Shown here: one piece after another, positions 27,015 to 36,941 of the stretch
How positions within the stretch are numbered: position 1 is the first letter of the stretch
Layout: each line of letters begins with the position of its first letter
From: JAFDXJ01 sp038257845
Lineage (GTDB): Bacteria; Bacteroidota; Bacteroidia; Chitinophagales; Chitinophagaceae
Assembly: GCA_038257845.1 (NCBI GenBank)
Contig: JBBSQL010000001.1
Span: 238,917-302,916, forward strand
Reading direction: 5' to 3'
DNA length: 64,000 nt
Position numbers and translations under genes: made by a program
The notes under the pieces: generated by a model
The model's database searches: none
Seen by the model: the letters and a program-made list of their open reading frames with translations, nothing else
Told to the model about the DNA's origin: nothing

Positions 27015-28922
27015 TTAATTTTTCACCAACACCACTTGTCCGCGGTCTGCTTTATAAACTTTGTTGTTGAACTCCGCCAATTCTTTGAAATCCGCAGCGG
27101 GGAAAATTCCTGCCACGCGGGTATAATTGCGCACTAAATTTATTTTATTGCCGGTGACAGAAACAGTCATTGAATAACTGCCGAATTTATTGGAAAGTTG
27201 CACATCTTTCGGCATGGCTTCCGCTACATAGCCATCCGGTATGATGAGCTCAATGGAATCTGTCTGATTAAAAGCGGATGGATATTCGATGGGGAAATGC
27301 CGCGTTTTTTCTTCATCCAGTGTCTCCCCATTTTTGTTGAAAAGATTTGGCTTAATGAATAATCTTTTTCCTGAAACCGTGGCATAACGATCCGCTTTTA
27401 ATTGCATGGTTTCATCCACTTCCGGCAGCGCTTTTTTCATCTCCACATACTTTACATCCTGCACTTCATAAGTTGGCAGACTGATCTTGGCATTTAAATA
27501 CCTGTCCCTGACATCTTTATTCACTTCATTGATCAACGCATGCGGAAGTTCTTGTTCTACACCAAAATATTTTGTAAAAAGGTTTGCCCGCAGGTTACCG
27601 GCTTCATTAATAGTTGCGGATACTTTCCTTTCCTGCCTGTTTGTTTTTTCTGTATAAATGGGTGTGCGAACTACATACCCACCATCATCTTTTATTAATA
27701 ATGCCTGCCTGTTCCCTACAAAGTCACCCATAAAACCAGGTGATACTGTTTGATTGGTGCATTCAAACCAGGTAGTATCTTTTCCATTCGGCATGCAAAG
27801 AACTGCATGGTTGAAATAGGGTGCGGGGAAGTCTTCCCACAAACCCCGCATTTCATCATCACCGCTTTGTACCAATACATAATATGCCTTGATGCCTGCT
27901 TCTTCGAGTAAACTTTTCATGAAGTTTGATAATGCTTTGCAATCGCCATATTTTTTAGTAGCAACATAGGTTGCATCGAAAGGCTGCCAACCGCCAATAC
28001 CCAGTTTAACATTAATATACCTGGTGTTTTTTTGCATATACTCATATAAAGCAACTGCTTTTTGATGAACATCCGGAAGGCCGTCTACGAGTAAATGAAC
28101 TTCATTTTTTATGTTTGCCGGCAGTACATCCTTCCCGGCATTTAGCCTCGCCACAAATTTCCCGAGATTCAGCCAGGTATCCATACTTCCTTCATAGCCT
28201 TCAATTTTAAAATGGACAGGCGCGAGATAAACAGATGGAGTAATATCCTCAATCGCAGGTGAATAATCCTCCCATTCAAATGCGGATTTATTTCTGATCT
28301 CCCAGGTATAGGTTTTTACATCACCTGAATTTTGGATCGTTGGAGAATATGCGTAATTCAATTGCTTATACCGGAGTTCATAATTGATCGGCGTTTCTAC
28401 TACATACCTGCTTTGTGCAACGGACATTACATTGCTTTGTTGCGGATGCCAGCTATCGAGAATAAAAAAGCCATTATATGCTTGCTGGTCGGAATACTCC
28501 ACTGTGTAAGGATATTGTTTATAATAAAAATCATGCACCTTAAATCTATTGTCCGTGATTAATGTCATTTGTTCATCATTATAATAATCCTGTATATCTT
28601 TTTGCTTCACAGACCTGATCAATTTTCCCGAAGCATCATATAAATTCCCACTGATATTACTTAAATCAATGAGCTTATTATAAAGATTATCATAAGTCGC
28701 ATATTTATCACCAGCTTCATTTAAAATAGTAATTGCATACTTATGATAAATAATAGCTTTATCAATACCCTTGATGACGATCCTTACCTCTTCCATACGT
28801 TTGACAACATTCGCATGTTTCATTAATGAATCTGGTATCAAACTAACATCGTAGGATTGTGCGTGAAGATTATTGGCAAACAGAAAAATAAAAAAGAACA
28901 AAAATAATTGAATGATTTTCAT
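27015..28922 (-). CDS. DUF3857 transglutaminase-like protein
   Basis: Exported protein of 635 residues with a signal peptide (residues 1-22, ending NNLHAQS). A DUF3857 beta domain (about 30-240) precedes a transglutaminase-like core (about 275-400) with Cys328 in KYGDCKALSNF and His372 in YFNHAVLCM, then a C-terminal beta domain. The expected Asp of the triad reads Glu in WFECTNQTVSPG. Substrate unknown. It is 3 bases downstream of a paralogous gene and probably translated with it. Confidence 0.8.
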   Translation of the reverse strand: MKIIQLFLFFFIFLFANNLHAQSYDVSLIPDSLMKHANVVKRMEEVRIVIKGIDKAIIYHKYAITILNEAGDKYATYDNLYNKLIDLSNISGNLYDASGKLIRSVKQKDIQDYYNDEQMTLITDNRFKVHDFYYKQYPYTVEYSDQQAYNGFFILDSWHPQQSNVMSVAQSRYVVETPINYELRYKQLNYAYSPTIQNSGDVKTYTWEIRNKSAFEWEDYSPAIEDITPSVYLAPVHFKIEGYEGSMDTWLNLGKFVARLNAGKDVLPANIKNEVHLLVDGLPDVHQKAVALYEYMQKNTRYINVKLGIGGWQPFDATYVATKKYGDCKALSNFMKSLLEEAGIKAYYVLVQSGDDEMRGLWEDFPAPYFNHAVLCMPNGKDTTWFECTNQTVSPGFMGDFVGNRQALLIKDDGGYVVRTPIYTEKTNRQERKVSATINEAGNLRANLFTKYFGVEQELPHALINEVNKDVRDRYLNAKISLPTYEVQDVKYVEMKKALPEVDETMQLKADRYATVSGKRLFIKPNLFNKNGETLDEEKTRHFPIEYPSAFNQTDSIELIIPDGYVAEAMPKDVQLSNKFGSYSMTVSVTGNKINLVRNYTRVAGIFPAADFKELAEFNNKVYKADRGQVVLVKN

Positions 28923-28925
28923 AGG

Positions 28926-30941
28926 TTATTTTTTCTTGAACACAATTTGTTCATTTTGTTTTTGAACGACAAAGGCGAAGAAATTGCGTAGTGTTTCATA
29001 ATAGGCGGGATCGTAAGTTGCTTTATTCAATTTCAACCTGGAACGAAGTTGTATGTGGCCGTCTGCCTGTTGAATCAAATATTCATAAAAACCATCTTTG
29101 CCATTCATCATGGCTTTTTCAGGTTTCGGCAATTCATCCACCACATAACCTTCCGGTATTTCCATATCCAGGATATACGTTTCATCCATGCAATACGGCA
29201 TTTCTACAGGGTAGAATCTTTTCGCAGATTTAAATGGATTTGTTTTATATACATTTTCTGATAAAATGGGATTGAAATAAACAATATCATCATCCATTTT
29301 AAAATTGAAGTCATATTGAACACTCACAGGCATGCCCGGTTGCTTTAAAGAATCTATACGCGCATTGGCCATTTTTATATCATAAGAAAACGATTTCTGA
29401 ATGTCTTTAAAATAGTTCTCAGCAGTTTCCTTTTTCAAATTGATCCGCATATTTGTAGATTCTATATCTCCCATCAATGTTGAAGATGTGCCACTCATTT
29501 TACCCTTTTCGCCATTGATTAAAAAAACAGAACTCACGGAAGATTCGTTCAAAATATCAGGGGATAAATTTACCAGGAAAGGTTTGGTAGTGATCACCCT
29601 TCCGTTTCCATTATAGCATTCCGGGTTTAATTTATTAAAGCCAAGATCCGGGTCTGAAGCATCCAGCAGATAAATTTTATTATCAATTTCAAGTTCTGCA
29701 ATTACATAATTGAATTTATCAAGGATCGGGTATTGATCAAACGCTCTTCCGTTAGTGCGCGTACTAAGCAATAATGGGTTGGCAGTAAACCCCTGATTTC
29801 TCAGCATCGCCACTAATAACAAATTAATATCAGCCACATTGCCACTTTTTGCCTGCGCAGTTTTTTTAAGCGGCTGACTTAATAAAAAGGTATAATCATT
29901 TGTGCTTTTGTAATTATCCCTTACTGCCGTATATAATTTTTCAGCTTTTAATAAAGGATCTTTTTCGCCCTCAATACTTGCAGCAATTTCATCTTTCAAC
30001 CAGCCATTATTTTTATCAAGGTCTATACCAAAATTTTTATTCTTCATTAATTCTACTGCTGCATCTGGCCAGGAATGTAAAAAATATTTTGGTGAAATAT
30101 CAGTAAAATGAGTCGCCGAAAACTGGAAGCTTACTTTTTGTACATAATTACCCAATTGGCTAATGTATTCTTCTGTTTTTATTCCCGGTACATTTTTATA
30201 TATCCAGGTATGTTTTACCGTGGTACTTCTAAGGCTTATACTCTCCGTGCCTGCATGTGTGCTTGCACTCTGATCAACTATAAAGAAATTATCGGATGAA
30301 TAAGAAACGTTTTCATCAGTAGCTTTTAGATAACCCTGGTTCATAGTGACAAACTCAAAAAAGTCAGGCACTTCAGTTTCAAAAATACTTTCCAGTCTTG
30401 GATATTTTCCCTGGAAAGTCCAGGAAGGCAAATATTGAAAATTAGGAATCGTTTTTTTATACGTGTATTCAATAATACTTCCTTCCCGAAGATTGGGAAA
30501 TGTAAATTTCATTAATTGATCATCTCCATCTTTAATCGTGAAAAATGCGCTTTTATCCAATTTTGTTACAACTACTTTTCCATTTTCAATGTTATAGGTT
30601 GCGGCTTGCAAATCAGTTAACTTGTCTTTATCACTTTGCCATTTATGCAAGGGAATTTCTACTGTTGCCAAATCGTCAAAGCTTTTTTTACGAAGTAATC
30701 TAATACGTGTATGAACTTCATAAATAACTGAAAACCAGCCACTGGAATTTCCCACATGATGGGAAGATGCATTGTCAAATAAATAAACTGCATCGGCAGA
30801 TGTGTCTATGGCATAAGAATTTTTTGCAAAGTCTTCTGCACTAACGTTTCCAAAATAGTTTTTATCTGATTTTTTTTGTGAAAATGAATAAGTTGTCATT
30901 AATAACAGACAACTTACCATAAGTAAAAAAGGGTGTTTCAT
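28926..30941 (-). CDS. DUF3857 protein with degenerate transglutaminase core
   Basis: Exported 671-residue paralogue of the downstream gene, signal peptide ending near TYSFSQ. The N-terminal DUF3857 domain spans roughly 40-250. In the transglutaminase region the usual GDCK-type Cys is replaced (KSGNVADINLLLVAMLRNQG) and the His position reads FNYVIAELE, so the core looks inactive. The partner gene keeps Cys and His. The two were presumably duplicated and may act together. Confidence 0.8.
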   Translation of the reverse strand: MKHPFLLMVSCLLLMTTYSFSQKKSDKNYFGNVSAEDFAKNSYAIDTSADAVYLFDNASSHHVGNSSGWFSVIYEVHTRIRLLRKKSFDDLATVEIPLHKWQSDKDKLTDLQAATYNIENGKVVVTKLDKSAFFTIKDGDDQLMKFTFPNLREGSIIEYTYKKTIPNFQYLPSWTFQGKYPRLESIFETEVPDFFEFVTMNQGYLKATDENVSYSSDNFFIVDQSASTHAGTESISLRSTTVKHTWIYKNVPGIKTEEYISQLGNYVQKVSFQFSATHFTDISPKYFLHSWPDAAVELMKNKNFGIDLDKNNGWLKDEIAASIEGEKDPLLKAEKLYTAVRDNYKSTNDYTFLLSQPLKKTAQAKSGNVADINLLLVAMLRNQGFTANPLLLSTRTNGRAFDQYPILDKFNYVIAELEIDNKIYLLDASDPDLGFNKLNPECYNGNGRVITTKPFLVNLSPDILNESSVSSVFLINGEKGKMSGTSSTLMGDIESTNMRINLKKETAENYFKDIQKSFSYDIKMANARIDSLKQPGMPVSVQYDFNFKMDDDIVYFNPILSENVYKTNPFKSAKRFYPVEMPYCMDETYILDMEIPEGYVVDELPKPEKAMMNGKDGFYEYLIQQADGHIQLRSRLKLNKATYDPAYYETLRNFFAFVVQKQNEQIVFKKK

Positions 30942-31055
30942 AAATTGGTTTGAGTTTTTTACACCGCGAAGTTATGAAATCTTTAACATTTACCCCTTCT
31001 TTTTCAAAAATATTTCTTAAAATATTTTAATGAATAAAATGACAAAATACGGTAA

Positions 31056-32288
31056 TTATTTAAAGAAAATATAGCCGATAATAATGGCTGCGATTACACC
31101 AATTATATCGACTAACATTCCTGCCCAGACAGCATATCGTACTTTTCGTATTCCTACGCTTCCAAAATATAGGGCAATAATATAAAATGTTGTATCAGCC
31201 GAACCCTGGAAAGTGCAGGCCAATTTACCTATAAAACTATCCGGGCCATGTGAGATCATCGTATCAATCATCAAACCTCTTGCTCCGCTCCCGCTGAAAG
31301 GTTTCATAATAGCAACCGGTAATGCATCTACAAAATCTGTTGGAGAACCCACAGCATGTAAAAGATAAGCGATACCTCCCGTTACATACGCCAATGCACC
31401 GCTGTCTCGAAATATGCGAATGGCTACCAGCATGCCCACGAGATAAGGAATTATTTTCAACACAATCCCCCAGCCTTCTTTAGCGCCTTCAATAAATGCA
31501 TCAAACACAGACACTTTTTTGATGGCACCGCCTGCTACAATAACTGCCACAAGGCTTACCAGCACAAGGTTTCCGGTGATATTGCTAAATGTATTTTTAT
31601 CCGCATCACTTAAACGATTTACATAAAAAAGTAATGCGCTAATAAAAATGATGATGCCTGCCAGCCAGGTAGTCAGTACCAAATCCCACTTTATTTTTTG
31701 TAAAAAACCTACAATAATAATTGAAGCAAGTGTGGCACAAACAGTTGCGGCAACGCATGGAATAAATATAGATGTTGCTTCTGCAGATCCAGCAGCAATC
31801 CGATAAGTAATAATGGATAATGGAATGAGTGTAAGCCCGCTCGTGTGCAATACCATAAACATGATCTGCGCATTACTTGCTGTATCTTTTTTAGGATTGA
31901 GTGTTTGCAAACTTTCCATAGCTTTTAAGCCGAAAGGCGTTGCCGCATTATCAAGGCCCAGCATATTCGCACTGAAATTCATTACCATCTCTCCCATTGC
32001 CGGGTGGCCTGCGGGGACTTCCGGGAAAAGCCTTTTCATAAAAGGATTTAAGAGCCGGGACAACCAGCGGATAGCGCCCGCTTTTTCGGCAATATTCATT
32101 AAGCCTAAAAAAAATATCATCGTTCCAGCCAGGGGAAATGCAATGTCTAAAACAGAAGATTTTGCGGAATCAAAAATCCCGTCCGTGAGTGTTTTAAAAA
32201 TAGTTGTATCATGCAGGAAAATCAATTTGTATAACGCGATCACAAAAGCAATGAGTATAAAAGCGATCCAGACAATATTTAAAGCCAT
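31056..32288 (-). CDS. SpmA-SpmB fusion, nucleoside-recognition domain membrane protein
   Basis: Integral membrane protein of about 410 residues from the Met at 32288 (MALNIVWIAFILIAF); the longer frame to 32339 adds a poor N-terminus. The N-terminal half resembles spore maturation protein A (LLNPFMKRLFPEVPAGHPAMGEMVMNFSANMLGLDNAATPFG, quoted as family region in two parts) and the C-terminal half SpmB (MLVAIRIFRDSGAL, KPFSGSGARGLMID, GSADTTFYIIALYFGSVGI). Fused forms occur in non-sporulating Bacteroidetes; transport substrate is unknown. Confidence 0.85.
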   Translation of the reverse strand: MALNIVWIAFILIAFVIALYKLIFLHDTTIFKTLTDGIFDSAKSSVLDIAFPLAGTMIFFLGLMNIAEKAGAIRWLSRLLNPFMKRLFPEVPAGHPAMGEMVMNFSANMLGLDNAATPFGLKAMESLQTLNPKKDTASNAQIMFMVLHTSGLTLIPLSIITYRIAAGSAEATSIFIPCVAATVCATLASIIIVGFLQKIKWDLVLTTWLAGIIIFISALLFYVNRLSDADKNTFSNITGNLVLVSLVAVIVAGGAIKKVSVFDAFIEGAKEGWGIVLKIIPYLVGMLVAIRIFRDSGALAYVTGGIAYLLHAVGSPTDFVDALPVAIMKPFSGSGARGLMIDTMISHGPDSFIGKLACTFQGSADTTFYIIALYFGSVGIRKVRYAVWAGMLVDIIGVIAAIIIGYIFFK

Positions 32289-32390
32289 AAAAATGATTGT
32301 TGCGTGAAAGTAAATAAAATGATGAATTGCCGCCTGCAAATTTTATTTTTGTTGATAAGAAATTGTTGATAAAATATAATTCTTCAAACA

Positions 32391-33005
32391 ATGAGCACAC
32401 ATATTTTTTCATACCTCGCCCTGGGTGATTCCTATACCATTGGCGAATCGGTTCCATTATTTGAGAGCTTTCCCTACCAGGTTGTGCAATTGCTGAGACA
32501 GAAAAATATACATTTTCATGCACCGGAGATCATTGCAAAAACAGGTTTTACCACGTTTGAACTGGGCGAACAAATTTTACAAACCACACTCGAAGAAAGT
32601 TATGATTTCGTGACTTTACTTATCGGCGTGAATAATCAATACCGCGGTTTGTCTTTAAAAGAATATGAAATTGAATTTACTTTTTTATTGCATAAAGCAA
32701 TACACTTAGCTGGTGGCGATGCCGATCATGTATTCGTTTTATCTATACCTGATTGGGGCGCAACACCTTTTGCAAAAGATATGGACCAGGAAAAAATAAC
32801 TGTTGAAATAGAAAATTTCAATGAAATAGGAAAACTCATTTCCCAAAATAATAAAGTGGATTTTTCAGATATCACTGCCCAAACAAGATTAGTTGCAACA
32901 GATGGTAATTTCCAGGCAAAAGATGGTTTACATTATTCCGCCAAAATGTATGCTGAGTGGGCATTACAGGTTTCAGAAAAAATATACGGTCTTATTGAAA
33001 GATAA
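32391..33005 (+). CDS. SGNH/GDSL hydrolase
   Basis: 204-residue esterase/lipase-like enzyme. Block I is LALGDSYTIGE with catalytic Ser14, block III is GVNNQYRG with Asn, and block V is DGLHYS with the Asp-x-x-His pair. No signal peptide is visible, so it probably acts in the cytoplasm. Substrate unknown. It is divergent from the SpmAB gene and convergent with kmo, ending 4 bases from its stop. Confidence 0.9.
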   Translation: MSTHIFSYLALGDSYTIGESVPLFESFPYQVVQLLRQKNIHFHAPEIIAKTGFTTFELGEQILQTTLEESYDFVTLLIGVNNQYRGLSLKEYEIEFTFLLHKAIHLAGGDADHVFVLSIPDWGATPFAKDMDQEKITVEIENFNEIGKLISQNNKVDFSDITAQTRLVATDGNFQAKDGLHYSAKMYAEWALQVSEKIYGLIER

Positions 33006-33009
33006 AATA

Positions 33010-34371
33010 TCAATCCTTATTTTCCGCCCATTTTTTCATGATCCTATTTTCTATTTCCAGCGAATCCCAGTCTTTTTCAATACCCGGCAAAGTCATAATT
33101 TCCTGCATGATTTTTTCCTGGGCCATGCCTCTTTTTTTTGCAACGGAATAACGAACATCCGGAGAAAAAGTAACGAGCGAATAAGCGGGAATCCATTTTG
33201 CCGGATATTTTACATGAAGCTTGGCTTCAATTTTCTTTTGCAGTAAAAATTTCGGGTCTGCTGTTTTTGCGCGCATCTCAGTAAAATTTTCCACAGCGAG
33301 ATCAGCAATCGCATCGGCATCAGGTTTCCGCAATTCCTGGAATTCAGATAAGATTTTATCCCAGTCATCCCCATATTTTTCAATTTGTTCATCCAGTACT
33401 GCACAATCTTCAAAACCACAATTCATGCCCTGGCCGAAAAATGGAACCATCGCATGCGCTGCATCACCAATCAATGCAAATGAATGATCACGTACCCAGG
33501 GAAAACATTTTATAGTAACCAAAGATGAAGTTGGATTATTAAAAAAATCTTCTGTCAATGTTGGCATCAGGGCAATGGCATCTTTAAAATGTTCATGAAA
33601 AAAATCATGTACATCTTCCTTTGTTCTTAATGCTGAAAATGAATCGCTGCCTTCAAAAGGAAAAAATAAAGTACAGGTAAAAGATTTATCAGTGTTGGGT
33701 AAAGCAATCAGCATGTATTCTTTTCTCGGCCAGATATGCAAAGCATTTATTTGCATAGCAAATTCATTGCCTGCTGTTGGCGGAATCGTCAATTCTTTGT
33801 AGCCACAATTAATATAAGTTTGCTGGTATTCAAACCTGTCTGATTGCAACTGGTGTTGTAAACGTGATGCGGAGAAAGCGCCGTCGGCGCCAAAAATTAA
33901 ATCTGCATTTGCTGTATGAGTCCCTCCTGATATTTCATTGATATATGTCACTTCATTTTTATGCCAGTTAATTGTATCACAACGCTCATTAAAAAATATT
34001 TCAATACCGTTTTTTTCCGCAAGGTCTGCCAGGCGCATATTTAATTCACCGCGTGATACAGAGTTTATAAATTGTCCTTCTTCACCATAAGGTTGAAAAG
34101 CCTCCGAGTCATCCGCGTTATGTATTTGCCGGCCATGCATGGGAATGGCAATTTTTTTTATATCATCTGAGATACCTACTTTCTCCAATGCTTTTAAGCC
34201 CCGGTCACTCAGTGCGAGATTAATGGAACGCCCGGCGATTGCTTCGGATAAGCGCATGTCAGGCCTGCGTTCATAAACCTTTACAGCATGCCCGCGCTTT
34301 GCCAGGTAAATGGCTAATAAACTTCCCACAAGCCCGGCTCCATTGATGATGATGTCCTTTTTTATTTGCAT
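33010..34371 (-). CDS. kmo: kynurenine 3-monooxygenase
   Basis: FAD monooxygenase converting L-kynurenine to 3-hydroxykynurenine with NADPH, 453 residues. FAD motif GAGLVGSLLAIYLAKRGHAV, ERRPDMR, AIAGRSINLALSDRGLKALE and GDAAHAMVPFFGQGMNCGFED identify the family. The C-terminal region lacks the usual transmembrane tail of eukaryotic enzymes. It is 7 bases downstream of the kynureninase gene, so the two form an operon of the tryptophan-to-quinolinate route for NAD synthesis. Confidence 0.95.
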   Translation of the reverse strand: MQIKKDIIINGAGLVGSLLAIYLAKRGHAVKVYERRPDMRLSEAIAGRSINLALSDRGLKALEKVGISDDIKKIAIPMHGRQIHNADDSEAFQPYGEEGQFINSVSRGELNMRLADLAEKNGIEIFFNERCDTINWHKNEVTYINEISGGTHTANADLIFGADGAFSASRLQHQLQSDRFEYQQTYINCGYKELTIPPTAGNEFAMQINALHIWPRKEYMLIALPNTDKSFTCTLFFPFEGSDSFSALRTKEDVHDFFHEHFKDAIALMPTLTEDFFNNPTSSLVTIKCFPWVRDHSFALIGDAAHAMVPFFGQGMNCGFEDCAVLDEQIEKYGDDWDKILSEFQELRKPDADAIADLAVENFTEMRAKTADPKFLLQKKIEAKLHVKYPAKWIPAYSLVTFSPDVRYSVAKKRGMAQEKIMQEIMTLPGIEKDWDSLEIENRIMKKWAENKD

Positions 34372-34378
34372 GTAAAAT

Positions 34379-35659
34379 TTATTTTGACATAGATTCTATA
34401 ATTGTACAAAAGCGATAAACATCTTCAAAAGTATTGTATAAAGGAACAGGCGCTATGCGTATTACATTTGGTTCACGCCAGTCGGCCACCACGCCGTTTT
34501 GTTGGAGTTTATTAAAAATTGCTTTGCCATTTTTGAGCATTAATAAAGAAACCTGGCAGCCATGTTCTTTTTCATTGGCTTGTGTGATGATCTCCATTAA
34601 ACCATCGTACTTTTTATTTAAATTCTCAAGTAAGAAAAATAAATAGCCGGTCAATAGTTTGCTTTTATCTACGAGGTTTTTTAAACCAGCTTCCTGGAAC
34701 ATATCGAGTGAAGCTTTATGTGCGGCCATGGACAGGATGGGTGCATTACTCATTTGCCAGCCTTCTGCTGAAGGTATTGCTTCAAAATTTGGTGGCATAG
34801 AAAAACGTGTTTCTTTTTTACTGCCCCACCAACCTGCAAAACGTTGAAGCGAAGTATCACGTGCAAATTTTTCATGTATATAAATTCCGGCTACGCCCCC
34901 CGGCCCACTGTTTAAATATTTATAACTGCACCAACAAGCAAAGTCAACTTTCCATTTATGCATTTCCAATAAAATATTTCCGGCTGCATGCGCCAGGTCA
35001 AACCCAGCATAAGCACCGGCAACATGTGCAGCTTTTGTAATTTCCTGCATATTCAAAACCTGCCCGGAATAATAATTTACACCACCCATTAAAACCATAC
35101 TCAAAGAATCTTTATGCTTTTTGATGGCATGCAGAATATCTTCATGGCGAATCGTATGTTCTCCCGGCCGGGGCGAAATTTCAATGATGCTTTTCTCCGG
35201 GTCAAAACCATGAAAACGAACCTGGGAAGCCAATGCATATTGATCAGAAGGAAATGCTTTTGCTTCGCATAATATCTTAAATCTTTTTTTCGTGGGTTTA
35301 TAAAATGTGACCATGAGTAAATGCAGGTTTACGGTCAATTGATTCATCACCACTACTTCATGCGGCTTCGCACCAACAATTGCAGCAATGGGTTTGGAAA
35401 ATTTTTCATGGTAAGGCATCCAGGGATTTTTTGCGTGGAAATGCCCATCCACACCGAGTTTTGCCCAATCATCCAATTCCTGGAGAATATATTTTTTTAC
35501 AGTTTTTGGCTGCAGGCCCAATGAATTTCCAGTGAAATAAATTGTCTCTTTTCCTTTATACCCCGGGATATAAAATTTTTTCCGAAAACTTTTCAGTGGA
35601 TCTTTTTTGTCCAACTCCCGCGCAAAAGAAAGTGAATGTTCAAATTGCATTTGACTCAA
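34379..35659 (-). CDS. kynU: kynureninase
   Basis: PLP enzyme cleaving 3-hydroxykynurenine to 3-hydroxyanthranilate and alanine; 426 residues. Signatures are the N-terminal YFTGNSLGLQPKTVKKYI, DLAHAAGNILLEMHKWKVDFA, the PLP-Lys segment CWCSYKYLNSGPGGVAGIYIHE and the loop RFAGWWGSKKETRF. It is the first gene of the pair with kmo. Tryptophan dioxygenase and 3-hydroxyanthranilate dioxygenase are not in this window. Confidence 0.95.
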   Translation of the reverse strand: MSQMQFEHSLSFARELDKKDPLKSFRKKFYIPGYKGKETIYFTGNSLGLQPKTVKKYILQELDDWAKLGVDGHFHAKNPWMPYHEKFSKPIAAIVGAKPHEVVVMNQLTVNLHLLMVTFYKPTKKRFKILCEAKAFPSDQYALASQVRFHGFDPEKSIIEISPRPGEHTIRHEDILHAIKKHKDSLSMVLMGGVNYYSGQVLNMQEITKAAHVAGAYAGFDLAHAAGNILLEMHKWKVDFACWCSYKYLNSGPGGVAGIYIHEKFARDTSLQRFAGWWGSKKETRFSMPPNFEAIPSAEGWQMSNAPILSMAAHKASLDMFQEAGLKNLVDKSKLLTGYLFFLLENLNKKYDGLMEIITQANEKEHGCQVSLLMLKNGKAIFNKLQQNGVVADWREPNVIRIAPVPLYNTFEDVYRFCTIIESMSK

Positions 35660-35740
35660 ATATTATACGGGCAAAGTACAATTAAAAAAATGATTTTTAT
35701 AAAATGCATTTTAAAAATGTAGTAACATTTATAAAAATAA

Positions 35741-35766
35741 AAAAGCCTCCTTTAGAAAAAGGAGGC
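35741..35766 (-). terminator. intrinsic terminator downstream of the bacilliredoxin gene
   Basis: GCCTCCTTT and AAAGGAGGC pair exactly (9 bases) around an AGAA loop at 35745-35766. On the minus strand the stem is followed by a T-rich run (35744 downward). It lies about 56 bases beyond the bacilliredoxin stop. The intervening 35767-35821 includes imperfect complementary segments ATCCACGAAC and GTGCATGGAT. Confidence 0.75.
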
Positions 35767-35821
35767 GGTATTTACTAACCCATCCACGAACAACTGCTCG
35801 GTGCATGGATAATGTGCGCTG

Positions 35822-36235
35822 CTAACAATATTCTTCGAAAGCAGCAATGAGGTTATTGGCAATCATCTGTGCTGATTTGCCTTCAATATTATGACGCTCT
35901 AAAAAATGAACTAATTCACCATTTTTGAATAATGCAACTGCAGGTGAACTTGGCGGATAAGGTGCTAAATGTTCGCGAATAGTTTGAACAGCTTCCACAT
36001 CAAAACCTGCAAATGTTGTCGCAAGATGATCTGGTTTTTTTTCTGAATTCATAACGGACATGATCACACCGGGCCTGGCACTTCCTGCCGCACAGCCGCA
36101 AACAGAGTTGATCATTACTAATGTAGTTCCGGATTCTTTCAACTGATTTTCTACATCTTCTTTATTTAATAATTCTGCGAAACCATGTTCTGTCAATTCC
36201 GCTTTCATCGGTGTTACTATTTCTGTTGGATACAT
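35822..36235 (-). CDS. BrxA/BrxB family bacilliredoxin
   Basis: 137-residue thioredoxin-like protein of the YphP/YqiW family. The redox motif is Cys46-Gly-Cys48 in NSVCGCAAGSARPG. In Firmicutes such proteins remove bacillithiol from protein thiols; whether that thiol is used here is inferred. Other family marks are PPSSPAVALFKNGELVHFLERH. Single gene with its own terminator. Confidence 0.9.
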   Translation of the reverse strand: MYPTEIVTPMKAELTEHGFAELLNKEDVENQLKESGTTLVMINSVCGCAAGSARPGVIMSVMNSEKKPDHLATTFAGFDVEAVQTIREHLAPYPPSSPAVALFKNGELVHFLERHNIEGKSAQMIANNLIAAFEEYC

Positions 36236-36453
36236 ATTTTTAATTTTAAGGAAAACAAAAATAAGGAAAATGTTTATTCTTTAAAAGATTTGTATGAAAT
36301 AAGTCATTGTGTCTGTTTATTTTTTAAGATATTGACATAATGGCGGATAATTTTAGATTTCATGAAATAATTTCAACTCATTGGTATTCATAATGCTATG
36401 GCATACTGTTTGAACCTTAATGCTAAAATTTATAACCAATAAAATTTATAATT

Positions 36454-36879
36454 ATGACTACGATCACAAAGCAAAATTACAACCCTTTAAGCGACCTTTT
36501 CGACGAATTATTTACCGGCATGCCATCATTCAGCCGTTCACAGCAAAATGGGATGACACCTCCTGTAAATATTCATGAAACCAAAGATGCATACCATATT
36601 GAATTGGTAGCTCCGGGTTTGAAAAAAGAAGATTTCAAAGTGAATGTTGAAAAAGGAATGCTTACTATCAGTTATGAAAAAAATACTGAGGTAGAAAAAA
36701 ATGAGTATAAAACACATCTCAAAGAATTTACCCAATCCAGTTTTAAAAGAAGCTTCCATGTGGAAGATAAAATTAATGTGGATGATATCGAAGCGATGTA
36801 TGAGAATGGCGTATTGAAATTGTTATTGCCTAAAAAAGAAGAATTGAAAGTGATGCCAAAAGAAATCACGATCAAGTAA
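36454..36879 (+). CDS. small heat-shock protein, Hsp20/alpha-crystallin family
   Basis: 141-residue ATP-independent holdase chaperone. Residues about 35-140 form the alpha-crystallin domain (MTPPVNIHETKDAYHIELVAPGL, VNVEKGMLTISYEKN, SFKRSFHVEDKINVDDIEAMYENGVLKLLLPK, given here as three family segments). The N-terminus is short and aromatic-rich (LFDELFTGMPSFSR). The 218-base upstream spacer has a TTTG at 36409-36412 but no clear -7 element. Followed by a strong hairpin terminator. Confidence 0.93.
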   Translation: MTTITKQNYNPLSDLFDELFTGMPSFSRSQQNGMTPPVNIHETKDAYHIELVAPGLKKEDFKVNVEKGMLTISYEKNTEVEKNEYKTHLKEFTQSSFKRSFHVEDKINVDDIEAMYENGVLKLLLPKKEELKVMPKEITIK

Positions 36880-36892
36880 ATACTTTTTCATA

Positions 36893-36930
36893 AAAAAAAC
36901 ACCCCGTATTTCCATGCGGGGTATTTTTTT
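36893..36930. terminator. bidirectional intrinsic terminator between hsp20 and the DUF2207 gene
   Basis: ACCCCG (36901-36906) pairs with CGGGGT (36917-36922), flanked by an A8 run on the left and a T8 run on the right. It lies between the convergent stops of hsp20 and the DUF2207 gene and can serve both. Confidence 0.8.
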
Positions 36931-36941
36931 TAAAAATTATT

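Noticed and set aside
31813..32307. 164-codon plus-strand frame opposite the SpmAB gene
   Set aside because: Opposite-strand shadow of a clear membrane protein; composition is the mirror of hydrophobic codons.
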